A stretch of DNA of 64,000 nucleotides from Asterias rubens (taxonomy: Eukaryota > Echinodermata > Asteroidea > Forcipulatida > Asteriidae), in the NCBI RefSeq assembly GCF_902459465.1, contig NC_047066.1, positions 4,190,377-4,254,376 on the forward strand, written 5' to 3'. This document shows, piece after piece, positions 10,401-19,041 of the stretch (the stretch's first letter is position 1; each line of letters begins with the position of its first letter). The notes below the pieces were generated by a model, which was not told the origin of the DNA, did no database searches, and was given only the letters and a program-made list of their open reading frames with translations. A program made the translations under genes and the position numbers.

Positions 10401-11453
10401 TTCTATATCAAATAACAAAATTTAGGCTCAATTGGTCATCGGAGTCGGGAGAAAACAACGGAAAAACCCACCCTTGTTTCCGCGCGTTTCATGACATGTG
10501 TTTCAAATAAATCCGTAATTCTCGTTAACGAGAATTTATATTGTTTTGCTGTTTTCTCAAAAAGTAAAGCATTTCATGGAATAATATTTCAAGAGAAGTC
10601 TTTCACCATTGCCTTCTGTAAACCCTGTAAGTTATTTGTAAATCTGTGAACTTTTTTTTTTTTTTCTGAACCGAAAGGGTCCAATGGCTTTAAAGAGCAA
10701 GGCCTGAATGACTGAGATTTTCAGTGGTTGAATTTTGCCAGGGCGGCCCCAGCAATGGGTCTTTTAGTTTTCCCAAAACATTCTTTCTAATGCTACTATT
10801 GAAAAGTAACTGCCACCAAGAAAAGCACAACATAATATGATATATTGTTGAGAGAATGCAAAAACTCAAAATTTAACAGAGAAATAAAGCAAATCTGAGA
10901 ACCTTGTAAGTTCCGGGAGAAACCGAAGCCCTTACTGTGTTCAAAGTGAACTTTGCAATGGGGCCTCTGCAAGCTAAGGGTCTACAGTTTGCTTCCAACA
11001 ACAAACTACCTCTATGCTACTATGTATTTAGAAGTAACTGCCACCAAGAAAAATAAAGAAACAAATTATTAAGAGAATGCAAAAATTCAAGATTTGAAAT
11101 AAATAAAAGAAAATCTGAGAACATTGTATGTTTCGGAAGAAACCGATGTCCCACTGAATTCAAAGCAAGAACTATCAAGGGCCAAGATTTTCATTGGTTG
11201 AACTTTTGCATTGGCGGCCTCAAGCCAAAGGTCAAGAGTATTTTTTTCCTAAATACAAACTACTACTATGCTACTATTAAAAGAAGTAACTGCCACCAAG
11301 AACACCAAAACATATGATATTGTTGAAAGAATGCAAAAATTCAAAATTGAAAATAAAATAAATAAATTGGAGAACCTTATATGTTCCGGAAGAAGCCGAT
11401 GCCAAACTATCCATATCAATCACTTCCTCAGCCACTCCATCCTGGTAAGACAT
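1483..11453 (-). CDS. TMEM134: TMEM134-like two-pass membrane protein (DUF872 family), multi-exon
   Basis: Exons on the minus strand, 5' to 3': 11376-11453 (tentative first exon), 8275-8360, 6494-6570, 5332-5373, 3686-3742, 1483-1571 (stop at 1483-1485). The 429 nt give 142 residues, against 195 in human TMEM134. Frames close at every junction. The second exon ends SGKMW, followed by WWQHPEIRQNWRAVLG, which matches the vertebrate QHP...K/QN signature just before the first membrane helix. Two hydrophobic helices follow (SVVMLVVGILLIAAGIVF and AIFIIIGFLFFVPG), then YHTGYIYFAAKGIRGF, the family's conserved C-terminal motif. By family knowledge this is a small membrane protein of poorly defined function; TMEM230 is a relative but lacks the QHP segment. 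The first exon is uncertain: its ATG (11451-11453) is good, but the proposed donor is the weak GTTCTC, and an in-frame alternative GTGATT lies about 50 nt upstream of it within the exon. Missing N-terminal exons are possible. Confidence 0.85.
1575..2045 (-). mobile_element. LINE 3' remnant (CR1/L2/jockey-type C-terminal tail)
   Basis: A minus-strand frame at 1691-1909 contains FKSIAPSLWNDLHLHIRQ followed by a FK..L..LF tail. This is the usual end of non-LTR reverse-transcriptase ORFs (pattern: APxLWNxLPxxLR...FKxxLKTxLF). It is truncated at its 5' end and inactive. It abuts the last intron/exon boundary of the TMEM134-like gene, and an AAT-rich tail lies at 1590-1605. Confidence 0.7.
2106..2453. 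repeat. MITE family L (TTAAAGGAACGTTACAGA ends)
   Basis: The left end AAAGGAACGTTACAGA is the inverse of the right end TCTGTAATGTTCCTTTAA. A related partial copy lies at 3276-3560 in intron sequence of the TMEM134-like gene. No coding capacity. Confidence 0.7.
2731..3102 (+). repeat. MITE family A, divergent ends
   Basis: The body is family A (GTCAAAGACCAGTCTTCTCAC near the left, CTTTCTCAAAAAC and GTTTTATACTATCAA near the right). The termini read GGGAAGGTACACC / GGTACCTTCCC-like followed by TTTAA rather than the usual AGGCAGTGGACAC, so this is a subfamily. In place of the normal central palindrome it has a shorter one, AGACTTCTAGCTAGAAGTCT. Confidence 0.75.
3276..3560. repeat. MITE family L, partial copy
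   Basis: It begins TTTAAAGGAACATTACAGAA and shares the TGCTGGCAGTGTAAGCAC block with the inverse of the copy at 2106-2453. The right end has decayed. Intron position. Confidence 0.6.
3857..4120. repeat. MITE family H (GGCCGAGTAAAAAA ends)
   Basis: The left end TTAGGCCGAGTAAAAAA is inverted at the right end as TTTTTTACTCGGCCTTA. It contains the block TTTCAAGATGGCCGCCATTC. A second copy lies just 5' of CDC45 exon 2 (40437-40771). Confidence 0.75.
4828..4990. repeat. Palindromic element with a short internal duplication
   Basis: GTGACGGGGTCCATGG...TTTTGTACAC at the left is inverted as GTGTACAAAACCCATGGACC...GTCAC at the right. The centre holds two near-identical copies of GAAAATGGCACCCGAGGCGA. 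The overlapping ORFs in this block are by-products of the palindrome. Confidence 0.65.
5465..5652. repeat. Dispersed repeat (shared with 35090-35320)
   Basis: The segments AATAGCACCATATGATGG..AGGTGCTG and CAGACCAGGAACAACGGGGC recur in UFD1 intron DNA near 35110-35190, followed in both by TTACACAACACAC and an 'AAGTGTCTTGCTTAAAG' end. Probably part of a SINE-like element. Confidence 0.55.
5653..6038 (+). repeat. MITE family A, full-length
   Basis: The ends are TTAAAGGCAGTGGACAC and GTGTCCACTGCCTTTAA. The central perfect palindrome is built on GATTTCGAGACCTCAAA / TTGAGGTCTCAAAATC. At about 386 bp this is a good reference copy for the family. No ORF of its own; open frames across such copies (SNSKLEVSKSNS) are translated palindrome. 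Confidence 0.85.
6045..6165 (-). repeat. tRNA-derived SINE fragment
   Basis: On the minus strand a B-box-like GGTTCGAATCCC-type segment is visible (plus: GGGGATTCGAACCCACACTC). It is preceded by a decayed A-box half. Similar fragments occur near 28200, 37560 and 50760. Confidence 0.6.
6177..6310 (+). mobile_element. LINE 3' remnant (RT C-terminal tail)
   Basis: The plus-strand frame reads AIRIWNRLPAPAVNAPLMET followed by FKSAALPAIR, the typical WNxLP...ETFK end of a non-LTR reverse transcriptase. It is heavily truncated. Confidence 0.6.
6655..7285. repeat. Tandem repeat, about 176 bp unit, three copies
   Basis: Blocks containing GGGTGATGACACCCTTCT, GAGCATTTCAAGAG and AAGTATCAGGCCTGG recur with 176 bp spacing (for example 6912 and 7088). 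The left edge is a 'GGGCACCAAGG...AGGCCTGGAATT' dispersed repeat also seen at several other places in the window, which seems to be the seed of the tandem array. Intron of the TMEM134-like gene. Confidence 0.75.
7761..8146 (-). repeat. MITE family A, full-length, inverted orientation
   Basis: It starts TTAAAGGCAGTGGACAC and ends GTGTCCACTGTCTTTAA, with the central palindrome GATTTCGAGACCTCAAG. Orientation is taken from the internal order of blocks. Confidence 0.85.
8432..8713 (-). repeat. MITE family A, internally deleted
   Basis: Both ends (TTTAAAGGCAGTGGACAC and GTCCACTGCCTTTAA) are intact. About 100 bp of the right arm between the TAATTACTC block and the central palindrome is missing. Its right TTTAA abuts the next MITE (family D). 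Confidence 0.8.
8710..8967. repeat. MITE family D, one arm plus centre
   Basis: It begins TTTAAAGGAACATGTTGCC. A very strong central hairpin around 8880-8935 is built from CGGTCGGCCATTTATGGG / CCCATAGATGGCCGACCG. The right arm decays after AACCACGCAATTT. The full fold-back version is at 43188-43558. Confidence 0.8.
9040..9300 (-). mobile_element. LINE 3' end with (ATT)n tail
   Basis: Minus-strand translation gives APRLWNSLPDYLRQIHNI followed by FQQKLKTHLF and a stop. The non-coding 3' end has the GGCGCC...TATAAATGC signature and ends in an ATT microsatellite at 9038-9051. It is the same class as the fragment at 15356-16270, but an independent copy. Confidence 0.75.
9420..9588 (-). repeat. 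MITE family B, truncated
   Basis: It contains GCGGGGAAACAAGGGTGGG and ends GTGTCCAATGGCTTTAAA, the family B terminal sequence. The other arm is missing. Confidence 0.65.
9958..10185 (-). repeat. MITE family A, decayed copy
   Basis: Retains the AACTTTGGTAATTATTAAGG end, the GAGAGCTGTTGATACTATAAC block and the AAAGCACACAATTC block. Terminal TTAA ends are not visible. Confidence 0.55.
10195..10335. repeat. Dispersed 'GGTGCCCTTTGC' repeat
   Basis: The block GCCGTGGTGCCCTTTGC with a downstream CTTACCAGAGGAAAAG half recurs near 28960, 40290, 49960, 52550 and 63800. Several of those copies end in AGGCCTGGAATT-like sequence. Mobile class not assignable by eye. Confidence 0.55.
10337..10693 (+). repeat. 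MITE family B, full-length
   Basis: It begins TTAAAGCCATTGGACCC and ends GGGTCCAATGGCTTTAA. The centre holds the palindrome AATTCTCGTTAACGAGAATT. The body blocks (GTCATGACATGTGTTT, GCATTTCATGGAATAATATT) recur in all family B copies. Confidence 0.85.
10705..11410. repeat. Tandem repeat of about 240 bp, about 2.7 copies
   Basis: AAGTAACTGCCACCAAGAA recurs at about 10806, 11032 and 11287, each followed by AGAGAATGCAAAAA-type sequence and then GAGAACCTTGTAAGTTCC-type sequence. The last copy runs into the tentative first coding exon of the TMEM134-like gene, so part of that exon is echoed twice inside its own first intron. Confidence 0.7.
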
Positions 11454-11739
11454 TTTTCCGTCTCTAGAATTCGTTTTCTTTCTCTAGCAAAAGGGTCTAT
11501 TAAAACAGATCAATGTTCGTCTCCTAATTTTTGCTGAAATAAGGCACTGGGGAAGATGTATGTAGATTGCTAAAAACAATTCCAATACTGAACCATTATG
11601 GTGACAAAGTATCAGAAGTCAGGCAAGCTGCAAAATAGTTTTGTGATGATCGATCGACTTGTAGAAAATTGCAGGGAATCGAAATTAACACCTTGGTGTA
11701 CATGTCCCGGTGAGTAGGTTGTTTTATGTACACAGACTC

Positions 11740-12275
11740 GGCCACACACTCCGGGGAACGATTTTTCTTGTATAGCAGAGCAAAATCACGATTTGCTAGT
11801 CAATATTGGCATTCAGTGCGCACAAATAAGGTCAGTCTAAATTTGTTGAGCACTACACAAAACTGTTGGTCGATATCGTTCCCTGCACCACAATGACCAG
11901 TTGACCACCAGTGATGAAAGAAAAGACAGATCCAAAATGTATCGGTTGCTACTCAAAAAATCACGTACAGTACATGCTAGTCAATATTGGCATTCAGTAT
12001 GCACAACTTGGTGTCAGTCTAAATTTGTTGCTACACCAAATTGCAGAATATTATCGTTCGCTGTACCATAATGAGCAGTTGACCACCAGTAAATGAAAGA
12101 AAAGACAGATCCAAAATGTATCAGTTGCTACTCAAAAATCACGATTTGAATCAGCATTCAGTGTGCACAAAATAAGTTCAGTCAAAATGTGTTGCTACAC
12201 AAAACAGGCTGGACGATATCGTTCCCTGCACTCAAACCACACAATGTCCAGTTGACCAGTGATGAAAGTAAGGAA
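11740..12275. repeat. Imperfect tandem repeat of about 180 bp, three copies
   Basis: Blocks CAATATTGGCATTCAGT, TCAGTCTAAATTTGTTG, GATATCGTTCCCTGCA and AAAGACAGATCCAAAATGTAT recur three times. A diverged single copy occurs at about 29235-29400 upstream of UFD1's 3' end, so the unit is itself a dispersed element. Located just 5' of the TMEM134-like gene. Confidence 0.7.
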
Positions 12276-13096
12276 AGTCCAAATAGTGCAAAGTATCACC
12301 AAAGCTTTACTGGTGTCAGTCAGCGAATTCCTGCAACAAGTATCCACAGAAACCACAACTTATCCAACGGTGATAGTCCAGGTATTGTGCAGGTGTCAAG
12401 AGCAGGTCTCAGCACTGGTTCAGTAGTAAGCCTTGCGTGGGTGCCAAGTGTACGTACTGCATGCAGAGACGATCAATTCTTTTAATTCAAACCTCTAAAA
12501 CTTCAGGTTGAATGATAGGAGCACTTAGTTTTCCAACGTGGAGAAAAAGGTCAATTGTTGAACATGTAATACAAAAATCCCAGGAATCCATGGAAATACT
12601 CCAATATATCCAAACAATTATCATAGAGTAGATCGAAACAAAGCTGCACAAGCCCGGGTGTAGCAGAATAAATATTGCAGAGAGCTTTTACCAGCTTTTC
12701 AGCTTTACTAAAGCAGTGCTTCACCAGATGCTCTCACTACGTCCAACCTGTTACTCATCCAAACATTCTGTATGCTGGGTGTACAAATACACTATTAGAG
12801 AGCCAGGGCAGTCATCCTAACATAACTAATGCATAATTAATGTGGGCAGGCTGGGAGAAGGCCTATTTACATTGTTCTCTATTTAATACTAGTGTGAAGT
12901 GCCTTTGGATGATTGAGCCACACTGTGTGATATTGATTGGGAACTCCACAGTGTGGGTTGGTTTAGTAAATTGAATGTACTTTGCATATCATTTGTAGTT
13001 CATGAATCCCTGCGCTATGCATGGATGGGAGTAGCTAACTGCCATTAGAGAAAGGACCAGTACTACATGTACTCATACAAACCGTTGATCACAGAG
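12276..13096. other. Intergenic stretch upstream of the TMEM134-like gene
   Basis: No exon, RNA gene or repeat that I can recognise. An open frame at 12189-12485 begins in repeat DNA and has no recognisable features. 5' UTR or promoter sequence of the neighbouring gene could lie here, but nothing in the sequence proves it. Confidence 0.4.
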
Positions 13097-13633
13097 TTTA
13101 ACATTATCAGCTCCTGAGAGCATTGCACCATAGAGCAAGGACCAGGCACGATTGCACCCAGTATTTAACATTATCAGCTCCTGAGAGCATTGCACCATAG
13201 AGCAAGGACCAGGCACGATTGCACCCAGTATTTAACATTATCAGCTCCTGAGAGCATTGCACCATAGAGCAAGGACCAGGCACGATTGCACCCAGTATTT
13301 AACATTATCAGCTCCTGAGAGCATTGCACCATAGAGCAAGGACCAGGCACGATTGCACCCAGTATTTAACATTATCAGCTCCTGAGAGCATTGCACCATA
13401 GAGCAAGGACCAGGCACGATTGCACCCAGTATTTAACATTATCAGCTCCTGAGAGCATTGCACCATAGAGCAAGGACCAGGCACGATTGCACCCAGTATT
13501 TAACATTATCAGCTCCTGAGAGCATTGCACCATAGAGCAAGGACCAGGCACGATTGCACCCAGTATTTAACATTATCAGCTCCTGAGAGCATTGCACCAT
13601 AGAGCAAGGACCAGGCACGATTGCACCCAGTAT
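13097..13633. repeat. Minisatellite, 67 bp unit, eight copies
   Basis: The unit starts TTTAACATTATCAGCTCCTG and ends GATTGCACCCAGTA, recurring exactly every 67 bp (13097, 13164, 13231 and so on). The copies appear identical over almost their whole length, pointing to recent expansion. The minus-strand ORF across it is only the repeat translated. Confidence 0.95.
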
Positions 13634-14481
13634 TCTATTATTAGAGCACACTTTGAACCCTTTGAAATTTACTGTTAAGAGGAAAAGCACCCCCTCTCCC
13701 CCCCCCCCCCCATGACAGCAGAGCACAACATGTACATTTTTTATCATATTTTCAAGGTTCACCATGTAGGGCCTATGTGTGCATTTATTAAATGAAAACA
13801 GCTGCTCAACAAGGTTGAAAAAAAAAAATACAATTTGCAAGATAAAAACTAAGTTTAGGGGTTTGCACCGGTAAGGCCTATTTCTGGCAGTGGCTGCTTA
13901 ATGTGCCGCAGCACTTTGTAAGCCTTTACATAAATGGGTCTCACAATTCAAAAACTTCAAAAACCTGTCTATAAAAATACCCATTTAATAAGCCATTTGA
14001 GATGCTTGTAGATAAGGCACTGTATAAAAACTTCTAAAAACTGTTCCCATTGCCTCCCCCATTTACATCATGCATGATGTGGAAGAGGGTGTGTCCCCTC
14101 TCCAATTGTTCCCATACTTCAACCATGGAGGTAGTGCTCTATTAATACAAACTTATGATGGGCATTGTTGTTTAGAAATTAGGCTATAATATTAGGCTAT
14201 AATTAGGCTATAATATAGAAGTAGTCACAGGCTAGTCAGTACTTAAATTTTTACACCAAAAGATTTTCTGGTTAAGACTCCAGAGTGCTAATCGAGTCTA
14301 ACCTCCAAATTTGCGTGTATATATATATGACCAGCCTCAAAATTCTAGTGTTCGAATCCATGTATGTAGGTGCTATTTTTTGTCAAATGAATGAAAAAGT
14401 GGCAGTAGGATTGGACATAGATCTAGTAAAACTAAAGTGCTCCTCTATTGCATTCTCAGTTCTATTCCTTGAACCACTCTT
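13634..14481. other. Intergenic stretch
   Basis: It contains a C-run at 13700-13711, a short direct repeat of ATTAGGCTATAAT near 14180-14215, and otherwise no recognised feature. Confidence 0.4.
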
Positions 14482-14496
14482 AAAGACAGCGGACAC

Positions 14497-15115
14497 TAGT
14501 GCTGGGCGAATAGTGAAATTTTGTTATTCGGATACCGCTGGCCAACTATCCGAAATTAACCGGATATTCGAATAGTTTTTTTCGCCGCTAGAGGGCGCTA
14601 TTAAAACAAAAAATTGTAAAAAAAATTAAAAAATATTTTTTTTTGCCGCTGTTCGTTTGTGAGATTTTATGGGCGGATTGATATTAGTTTTAGACGGTGT
14701 CACTCGGTTCATTCATAAAAATGACCCGATCTAATTTAAAGATGGCAATTTGCTTTTTCTTTTGATCGTTATTGACTCTACGTGAAGGAAAATTACGTCA
14801 GAAATGTCATTGTTTTAACTCTTCACGGAGGTGAGCATAGTTAAATACTTAATTAGTGCTGTTTTATGCTGTCTTAATAGAAGTTTCATAAGGATTCAGA
14901 CAAAACATTCCTATCAGTTGTCGCCTGATGTCCGCGGATATTCGGATATTAAAGAATATCTGGTTACTCGGTTGTAATTACAGAACTATCCGGTTTGTAA
15001 ATAGGTATTCGCGCCCATTGCGGATATCTGGTTAAGAAAAAAAAGGCATTCGCGGTTACGGATAGGAAAACCTATTCGCCATTAACCGGATAGTCGAATA
15101 TTTCGCACAGGCCTA
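14497..15115. mobile_element. hAT-type non-autonomous element with 8 bp target duplication
   Basis: It starts TAGTGCTGGGCGAATA and ends with the decayed inverse (ATATTTCGCACAGGCCTA). GCGGACAC flanks it on both sides (14489-14496 and 15116-15123), an 8 bp target-site duplication as expected for hAT transposons. Internally, inverted blocks such as GGATATTCGAATAG / CGGATAGTCGAATA are repeated several times. No transposase frame remains. Confidence 0.85.
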
Positions 15116-15355
15116 GCGGACACTATTGATAATTTTCAAAGACCATTCTCTCTTGGTGTATCTAAACATTATGCATAATATAACAAACCTGTGAAGATTT
15201 GAGCTCACTTGGTCGTCGAAGTTGCGAGATATGAGTGAAATAAAACAAAAAACCTCGTCACACGAAGTTGCTTGATTTCGAAACCTCAAATTCTAAACTC
15301 GAGGTCTCGAAATCAAATTCGTTGAAAATTACTTCTTTCTCGAAAACTGTGTCAC

Positions 15356-16270
15356 TCAAGCAGATGCACGAATGTGTCAGCCATATTCAATCGTGGATGA
15401 GTCGTAATTTCCTGCGACTGAACGCGGAAAAGACACAAGTTCTTGTTTTGGGATCGCGACACGACCATGCAAAGTTTACTTCCCAACAGTTCTCAATCAA
15501 CAACCACGATCTGTCCGCCTCCAAAAGTGCACGCAATCTGGGAGTTGTATACGACAAGCTGTTCAACATGGAATCACACATCTCAAGCGTGTGCAAAAGC
15601 GCTAACTTCCATCTTCGTAACATAGCCAAAATTCGCAAATATTTGTCTCTGGATACAGCTGAGAAAGTCATCCATGCTCTGGTCTCCTCCCGCTTGGATT
15701 GTTGCAACGCGCTCTTGGTTGGGCTTCCAGCTACATCTACTTCTCGTCTCCAACGTGTTCACAATAATGCCGCTCGAGTTGTTGTCCAAGCCAGAAAATA
15801 CGATCACATTTCGCCAGTCCCAAGACGCCTACATTGGCTCCCCATCGCAAAGAGGATCACCTTCAAAATCTGCCTCCTTGTGTTCAAAGTTCTGCATGGA
15901 CAAGCCCCACAGTATCTTTGTGAACTCATCTTCACTAAGCACAGCAGTCGTTCTCTACGGTCTGCTGGGTCTCACTTGCTGGTAGAGCCAAGGTCTAGAA
16001 CAATTCGTTACGGAGACCGTGCTTTCGCTAAAGCTGCTCCTGCCCTTTGGAATAAGCTCCCAGTCTCACTTCGCCAAACAACATCACTCAACAACTTCAA
16101 GAGGGAACTGAAAACACACTTGTTCACTTAGACTTTCATTGGGTTTCATTATGTTTTGTTTATTCTTCATTTTCTATTGTATAATGTTTTCATTTTGTGT
16201 AGGCGCCTTGATCGGTTTTCTGGAAAAGTGCGCATTATAAATCCATATTATTATTATTATTATTATTATT
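15356..16270 (+). mobile_element. LINE 3' fragment (CR1/L2/jockey-type reverse transcriptase, C-terminal part)
   Basis: An open frame of about 255 codons runs to a stop at 16129-16131. It contains LRLNAEKTQVLVLGS, LGVVYDKLFNMESHIS, SSRLDCCNALLVGLP, LQRVHNNAARVV, LHWLPIAKRI, FKICLLVFKVLHGQAP, GDRAFAKAAPALWNKLP and FKRELKTHLF. These are the thumb and C-terminal motifs of non-LTR retrotransposon RTs. The catalytic YADD region is upstream of the truncation and absent. The 3' end carries GGCGCCTTGATCGG...GCGCATTATAAAT and an ATT microsatellite tail (16247-16270). It is one of the longest intact frames in the left half but is a 5'-truncated copy, not a host gene. Confidence 0.9.
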
Positions 16271-16403
16271 ATGCCGATAATTATTTTGAGTAATTACCAA
16301 TAGTGTCCACTGCCTTTAAAACAATCCTGGGTGCCATGAACACACACACACATTTTAGAATCCTATTCCTCAATTTTTTTTTGAGATACGACACCCTAAA
16401 AAA

Positions 16404-16788
16404 TTAAAGCCATTATAAATACACTTTCGAAACAGAGAAGAAGAAAAAAAAGTTCACAGATTTACAAATAACTTACAGGGTTTACAGAAGGTAATAGTAA
16501 AAGACTTCTCTTGAAATATTATTCCATGAAATGCTTTACTTTTTGAGAAAACATTCAAACAATTATCAATTCTCGACATCAAGAATTACAGAGTTATAGT
16601 AAACACATGTCATGACACGGCGAAACGTGCGAAAACAAGAGTGGGTTTTCCCGTTATTTTCTCCCGACTCCGATGACCGATTGAGCCTAAATTTTCTTAG
16701 GTTTGTTATTTTATATACATAGAAGTTGTGATACACGAAGTGTGGGCCTTGGACAATACTGTTTACCGAAAGTGTCCACTGGCTTTAA
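16404..16788 (-). repeat. MITE family B, full-length, inverted
   Basis: It begins TTAAAGCCATTATAAATACA and ends AGTGTCCACTGGCTTTAA, and contains GCATTTCATGGAATAATATT in inverse form. The ORF that starts in it and runs on to 17179 is not supported as a gene. Confidence 0.85.
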
Positions 16789-17110
16789 GCCCTGTGTGTT
16801 CATGGCACCCATAGGGAATCGTATGAAAAAAATACTAGCAAAATCCGACAAGGAGCCTGCCAAATTTTTCAGGATTTTAGGTGATTTGGTACCTGCAAAA
16901 AAATGTGTTACAAAGAGGGACAATTGGTACTGGAATTCTTGTTCCGATAGGCTGCCACCATTGTTTATTGTATTCGACATTAGGTTGGACTTTGGACCAG
17001 CTCTATCAAACATTGTGGGACTGTCCTTACTCTATGGTAGGACGACCAGTCCTGTGATGTGTATAGGCCAACTGTCCACATCACCATGTGGTTGTATGTG
17101 CTTGCATGTT
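16789..17110. other. Intergenic stretch
   Basis: Open in one frame (part of a 158-codon ORF that begins in a MITE) but without recognisable motifs or splice signals. I see no support for a gene. Confidence 0.4.
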
Positions 17111-17463
17111 TTAAAGCCACTGGACACTATTGGTCATAATAGCATAAAAACTTACTTACGAGTAATGGATAGCTGTTGATAGTATAAAACATTGTGAGAA
17201 ACGATTCCCTCTGAAGTAACGTAGTTTTCACGAAAGTAATTTTCCACTAAAATATTTGAATTTGATTTCAAGACCTCAGAATTTAGATTTTGAGGTCCCC
17301 AAATCAAGCATCAGAAAGCACACAACTTCGTGTGACATGGGTATTTTTTCTTCCATTAGTATCTCACGACTTTGACGAACAATTGAGTTCAAATTTTCAC
17401 AGGTCATACACCAAGTGAGAAGACGGGTCTTTGACAATTACCAAAGGTGTCCAGTGTCTTTAA
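17111..17463 (-). repeat. MITE family A, inverted
   Basis: TTAAAGCCACTGGACAC at the left, GTGTCCAGTGTCTTTAA at the right, central GATTTCAAGACCTCAGA palindrome. Confidence 0.85.
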
Positions 17464-17714
17464 CATTCCAATTGTCAAAGCATTTTACAAAATAAAATAG
17501 AAAACCCTCTTGGGATTTTGTAAGCAAAATTTTTGTCAACATATTGTAATTGTTGTAAGAAAAAACTTGGAATATATTGGAATTAAATTTATTTAAACCT
17601 CATTAACCATTTGATGTAAAATTAAATAGCTTAAATGTTATTGTTATAGCACCCGTACATGTGGAGTCAGGTAAGTTACATGCACAGAGTTAAAATTGTA
17701 TGCATTCGTTCATC

Positions 17715-17775
17715 GTTCATTTATTCTTTCATTCGTTCGTTCGTTCGTTCGTTCATTCATTCATTCCTTCATCAT
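17715..17775. repeat. (ATTC/GTTC)n microsatellite
   Basis: Alternating CATTCGTTCGTTCGTTCGTT and CATTCATTCATTCC runs. The serine/phenylalanine-rich ORF over it (17659-17880) is spurious. Confidence 0.85.
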
Positions 17776-17844
17776 TCATGCAGTAAATTGGACACTGTTG
17801 TTACGGATCCATCGTCGGTCTCATCGTTAAATGCCACTTATTAT

Positions 17845-17925
17845 TTTTACAAAAAGGGATATCTCATTGAGGTAAATTAGATACTATTGAAAAATAGTGG
17901 CGCCATACGGAAACTTTTCCTTTTA
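17845..17925. repeat. MITE family G, one arm
   Basis: TTTTTACAAAAAGGGATATC followed by AGTGGCGCCATACGGAAAC. Complete copies are at 41177-41302 and in the cluster at 39620-40015. Confidence 0.7.
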
Positions 17926-18969
17926 ATCTTATTCTTATTATGCTTTTAATTCTTCACTCAAAAATTAGATATTCCTTTTTGTAAAAAAAATGAGTGAATA
18001 TTTTTGGCAGGATACGGCAAGTTTTCCCAAGAAAGCCAGGAAGCCGAGAGCCATAATAGCCCTACAACAAGAGACTTATTAGGAGGAGAGTTCATGTGAA
18101 TTTTGAGACAATATAATGGAGAGGAGATGAGAAAAAGTTAACAAGGCTACACACGAGCGCCCTCTGCTGACAATTGATCTGACTTGAGTCTTATTACTTA
18201 CTCAGGTCTCAGTCTTATTAGTATTTTCACAAAAATCCGTTATCATGTTTTTCACTAACCTCCCAATTTTCCGACATTGTCAGTTCGCAAGGGCAGCCGT
18301 CAAGCTTTCCAGATGAGAACTACATCAGCCACATCTCAAAACAAGCTATTTTTGTGCATTTAAGTTCATTTTCACTTTTGTTTCTCGTGTTGTGTACAAT
18401 CTTTGGGCATGTTTTTTGTGTGTACTGTATGCACGCAATCATCGCATTCTGGGTGGTACCTAGTGACCGACCATTCACATATCATACAACGATACGCAAG
18501 GCACCAGGTCCCTCATGCGGCTTGTCGATTAAACCATGGAGCAGGTTGAGTGAAATATTCTTAATGGGTCAAAAGAAATAAGATTAGATACATTGTTTCA
18601 TACATTATCAACTCTCAACATCGTTTTATAAAATTTAAATAAACTAGTGACAAACATTCTGTTTACAATTAAATGCACTACGATTGTTTAAAAAGATAAA
18701 ACTCATAAATTAGGCCCCTCCTTAAAACCTATTTTACCTGCTATGAATAATAGACTCTTCCAACAGTAATCGCTCTCTATCTCGTAAAAAAAAAAATAAC
18801 AAGAACGTTCAGTATTATTGTAAAAACTTATATGAGTTCCTTACATTAACATTTTTAGAACTGACATCACCAGAGTTTGGTGTATTTATATCTTACGTAA
18901 ATTTGCATTTGTTGTTTTTATCTATATATTGTTACAATTTCCTGGATGAGTCAAGTTGTCACGTAGCGT
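17926..18969. other. Intergenic stretch 5' of the tRNA array
   Basis: AT-rich, no exon or repeat family recognised, except that CGCAAGGGCAGCCGTCAAGC (18288 region) recurs almost exactly near 20884, inside the tRNA array spacer. Confidence 0.4.
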
Positions 18970-19041
18970 GCCGTGATCGTCTAGTGGTTAGGACATTGCG
19001 TTGTGGTCGCAATAACCCAGGTTCGAATCCTGGTCACGGCA
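18970..19041 (+). tRNA. tRNA-His (GTG), array copy 1
   Basis: A 72 nt cloverleaf. The acceptor strands GCCGTGA and TCACGGC pair perfectly, the anticodon loop is TTGTGGT (anticodon GTG), and the T arm contains GGTTCGAATCC (B box). The discriminator is A and CCA is not encoded. The base before the tRNA is T, so the G-1 of mature tRNA-His would have to be added after transcription, as is usual in eukaryotes. Leader type 'CAAGTTGTCACGTAGCGT'. The trailer GAATGAAAAATTC...GGCACGAAAGTGACGG is followed by a T-run. Confidence 0.97.

Larger units (their letters stand above)
14482..16320 (+). mobile_element. MITE family A carrying two nested insertions
   Basis: The left end TTAAAGACAGCGGACAC lies at about 14480-14496 and the body resumes at 15116 (GCGGACACTATTGATAATT). 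The body stops at GTGTCACT near 15354 and the right end resumes at about 16271 (ATAATTATTTTGAGTAATTA...GTCCACTGCCTTTAA, ending near 16319). The interruptions are a hAT-type element and a LINE tail, annotated separately. About 100 bp of MITE right arm is missing at the LINE site. Confidence 0.85.

Noticed and set aside
11911-12485. Open frames 5' of the TMEM134-like gene as missing upstream exons
   Set aside because: They lie mostly in tandem repeat DNA, on the opposite strand, without family similarity.
13442-13840. 132-codon minus-strand ORF
   Set aside because: Most of it is the 67 bp minisatellite plus a C-run. No motif or splice support.
15268-16131. Longest left-half ORF (287 codons) as a host gene
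   Set aside because: The first 30 codons are MITE sequence and the rest is a 5'-truncated LINE reverse-transcriptase tail.
16703-17179. 158-codon plus-strand ORF
   Set aside because: It begins in a family B MITE, ends in a family A MITE and has no recognisable domain.
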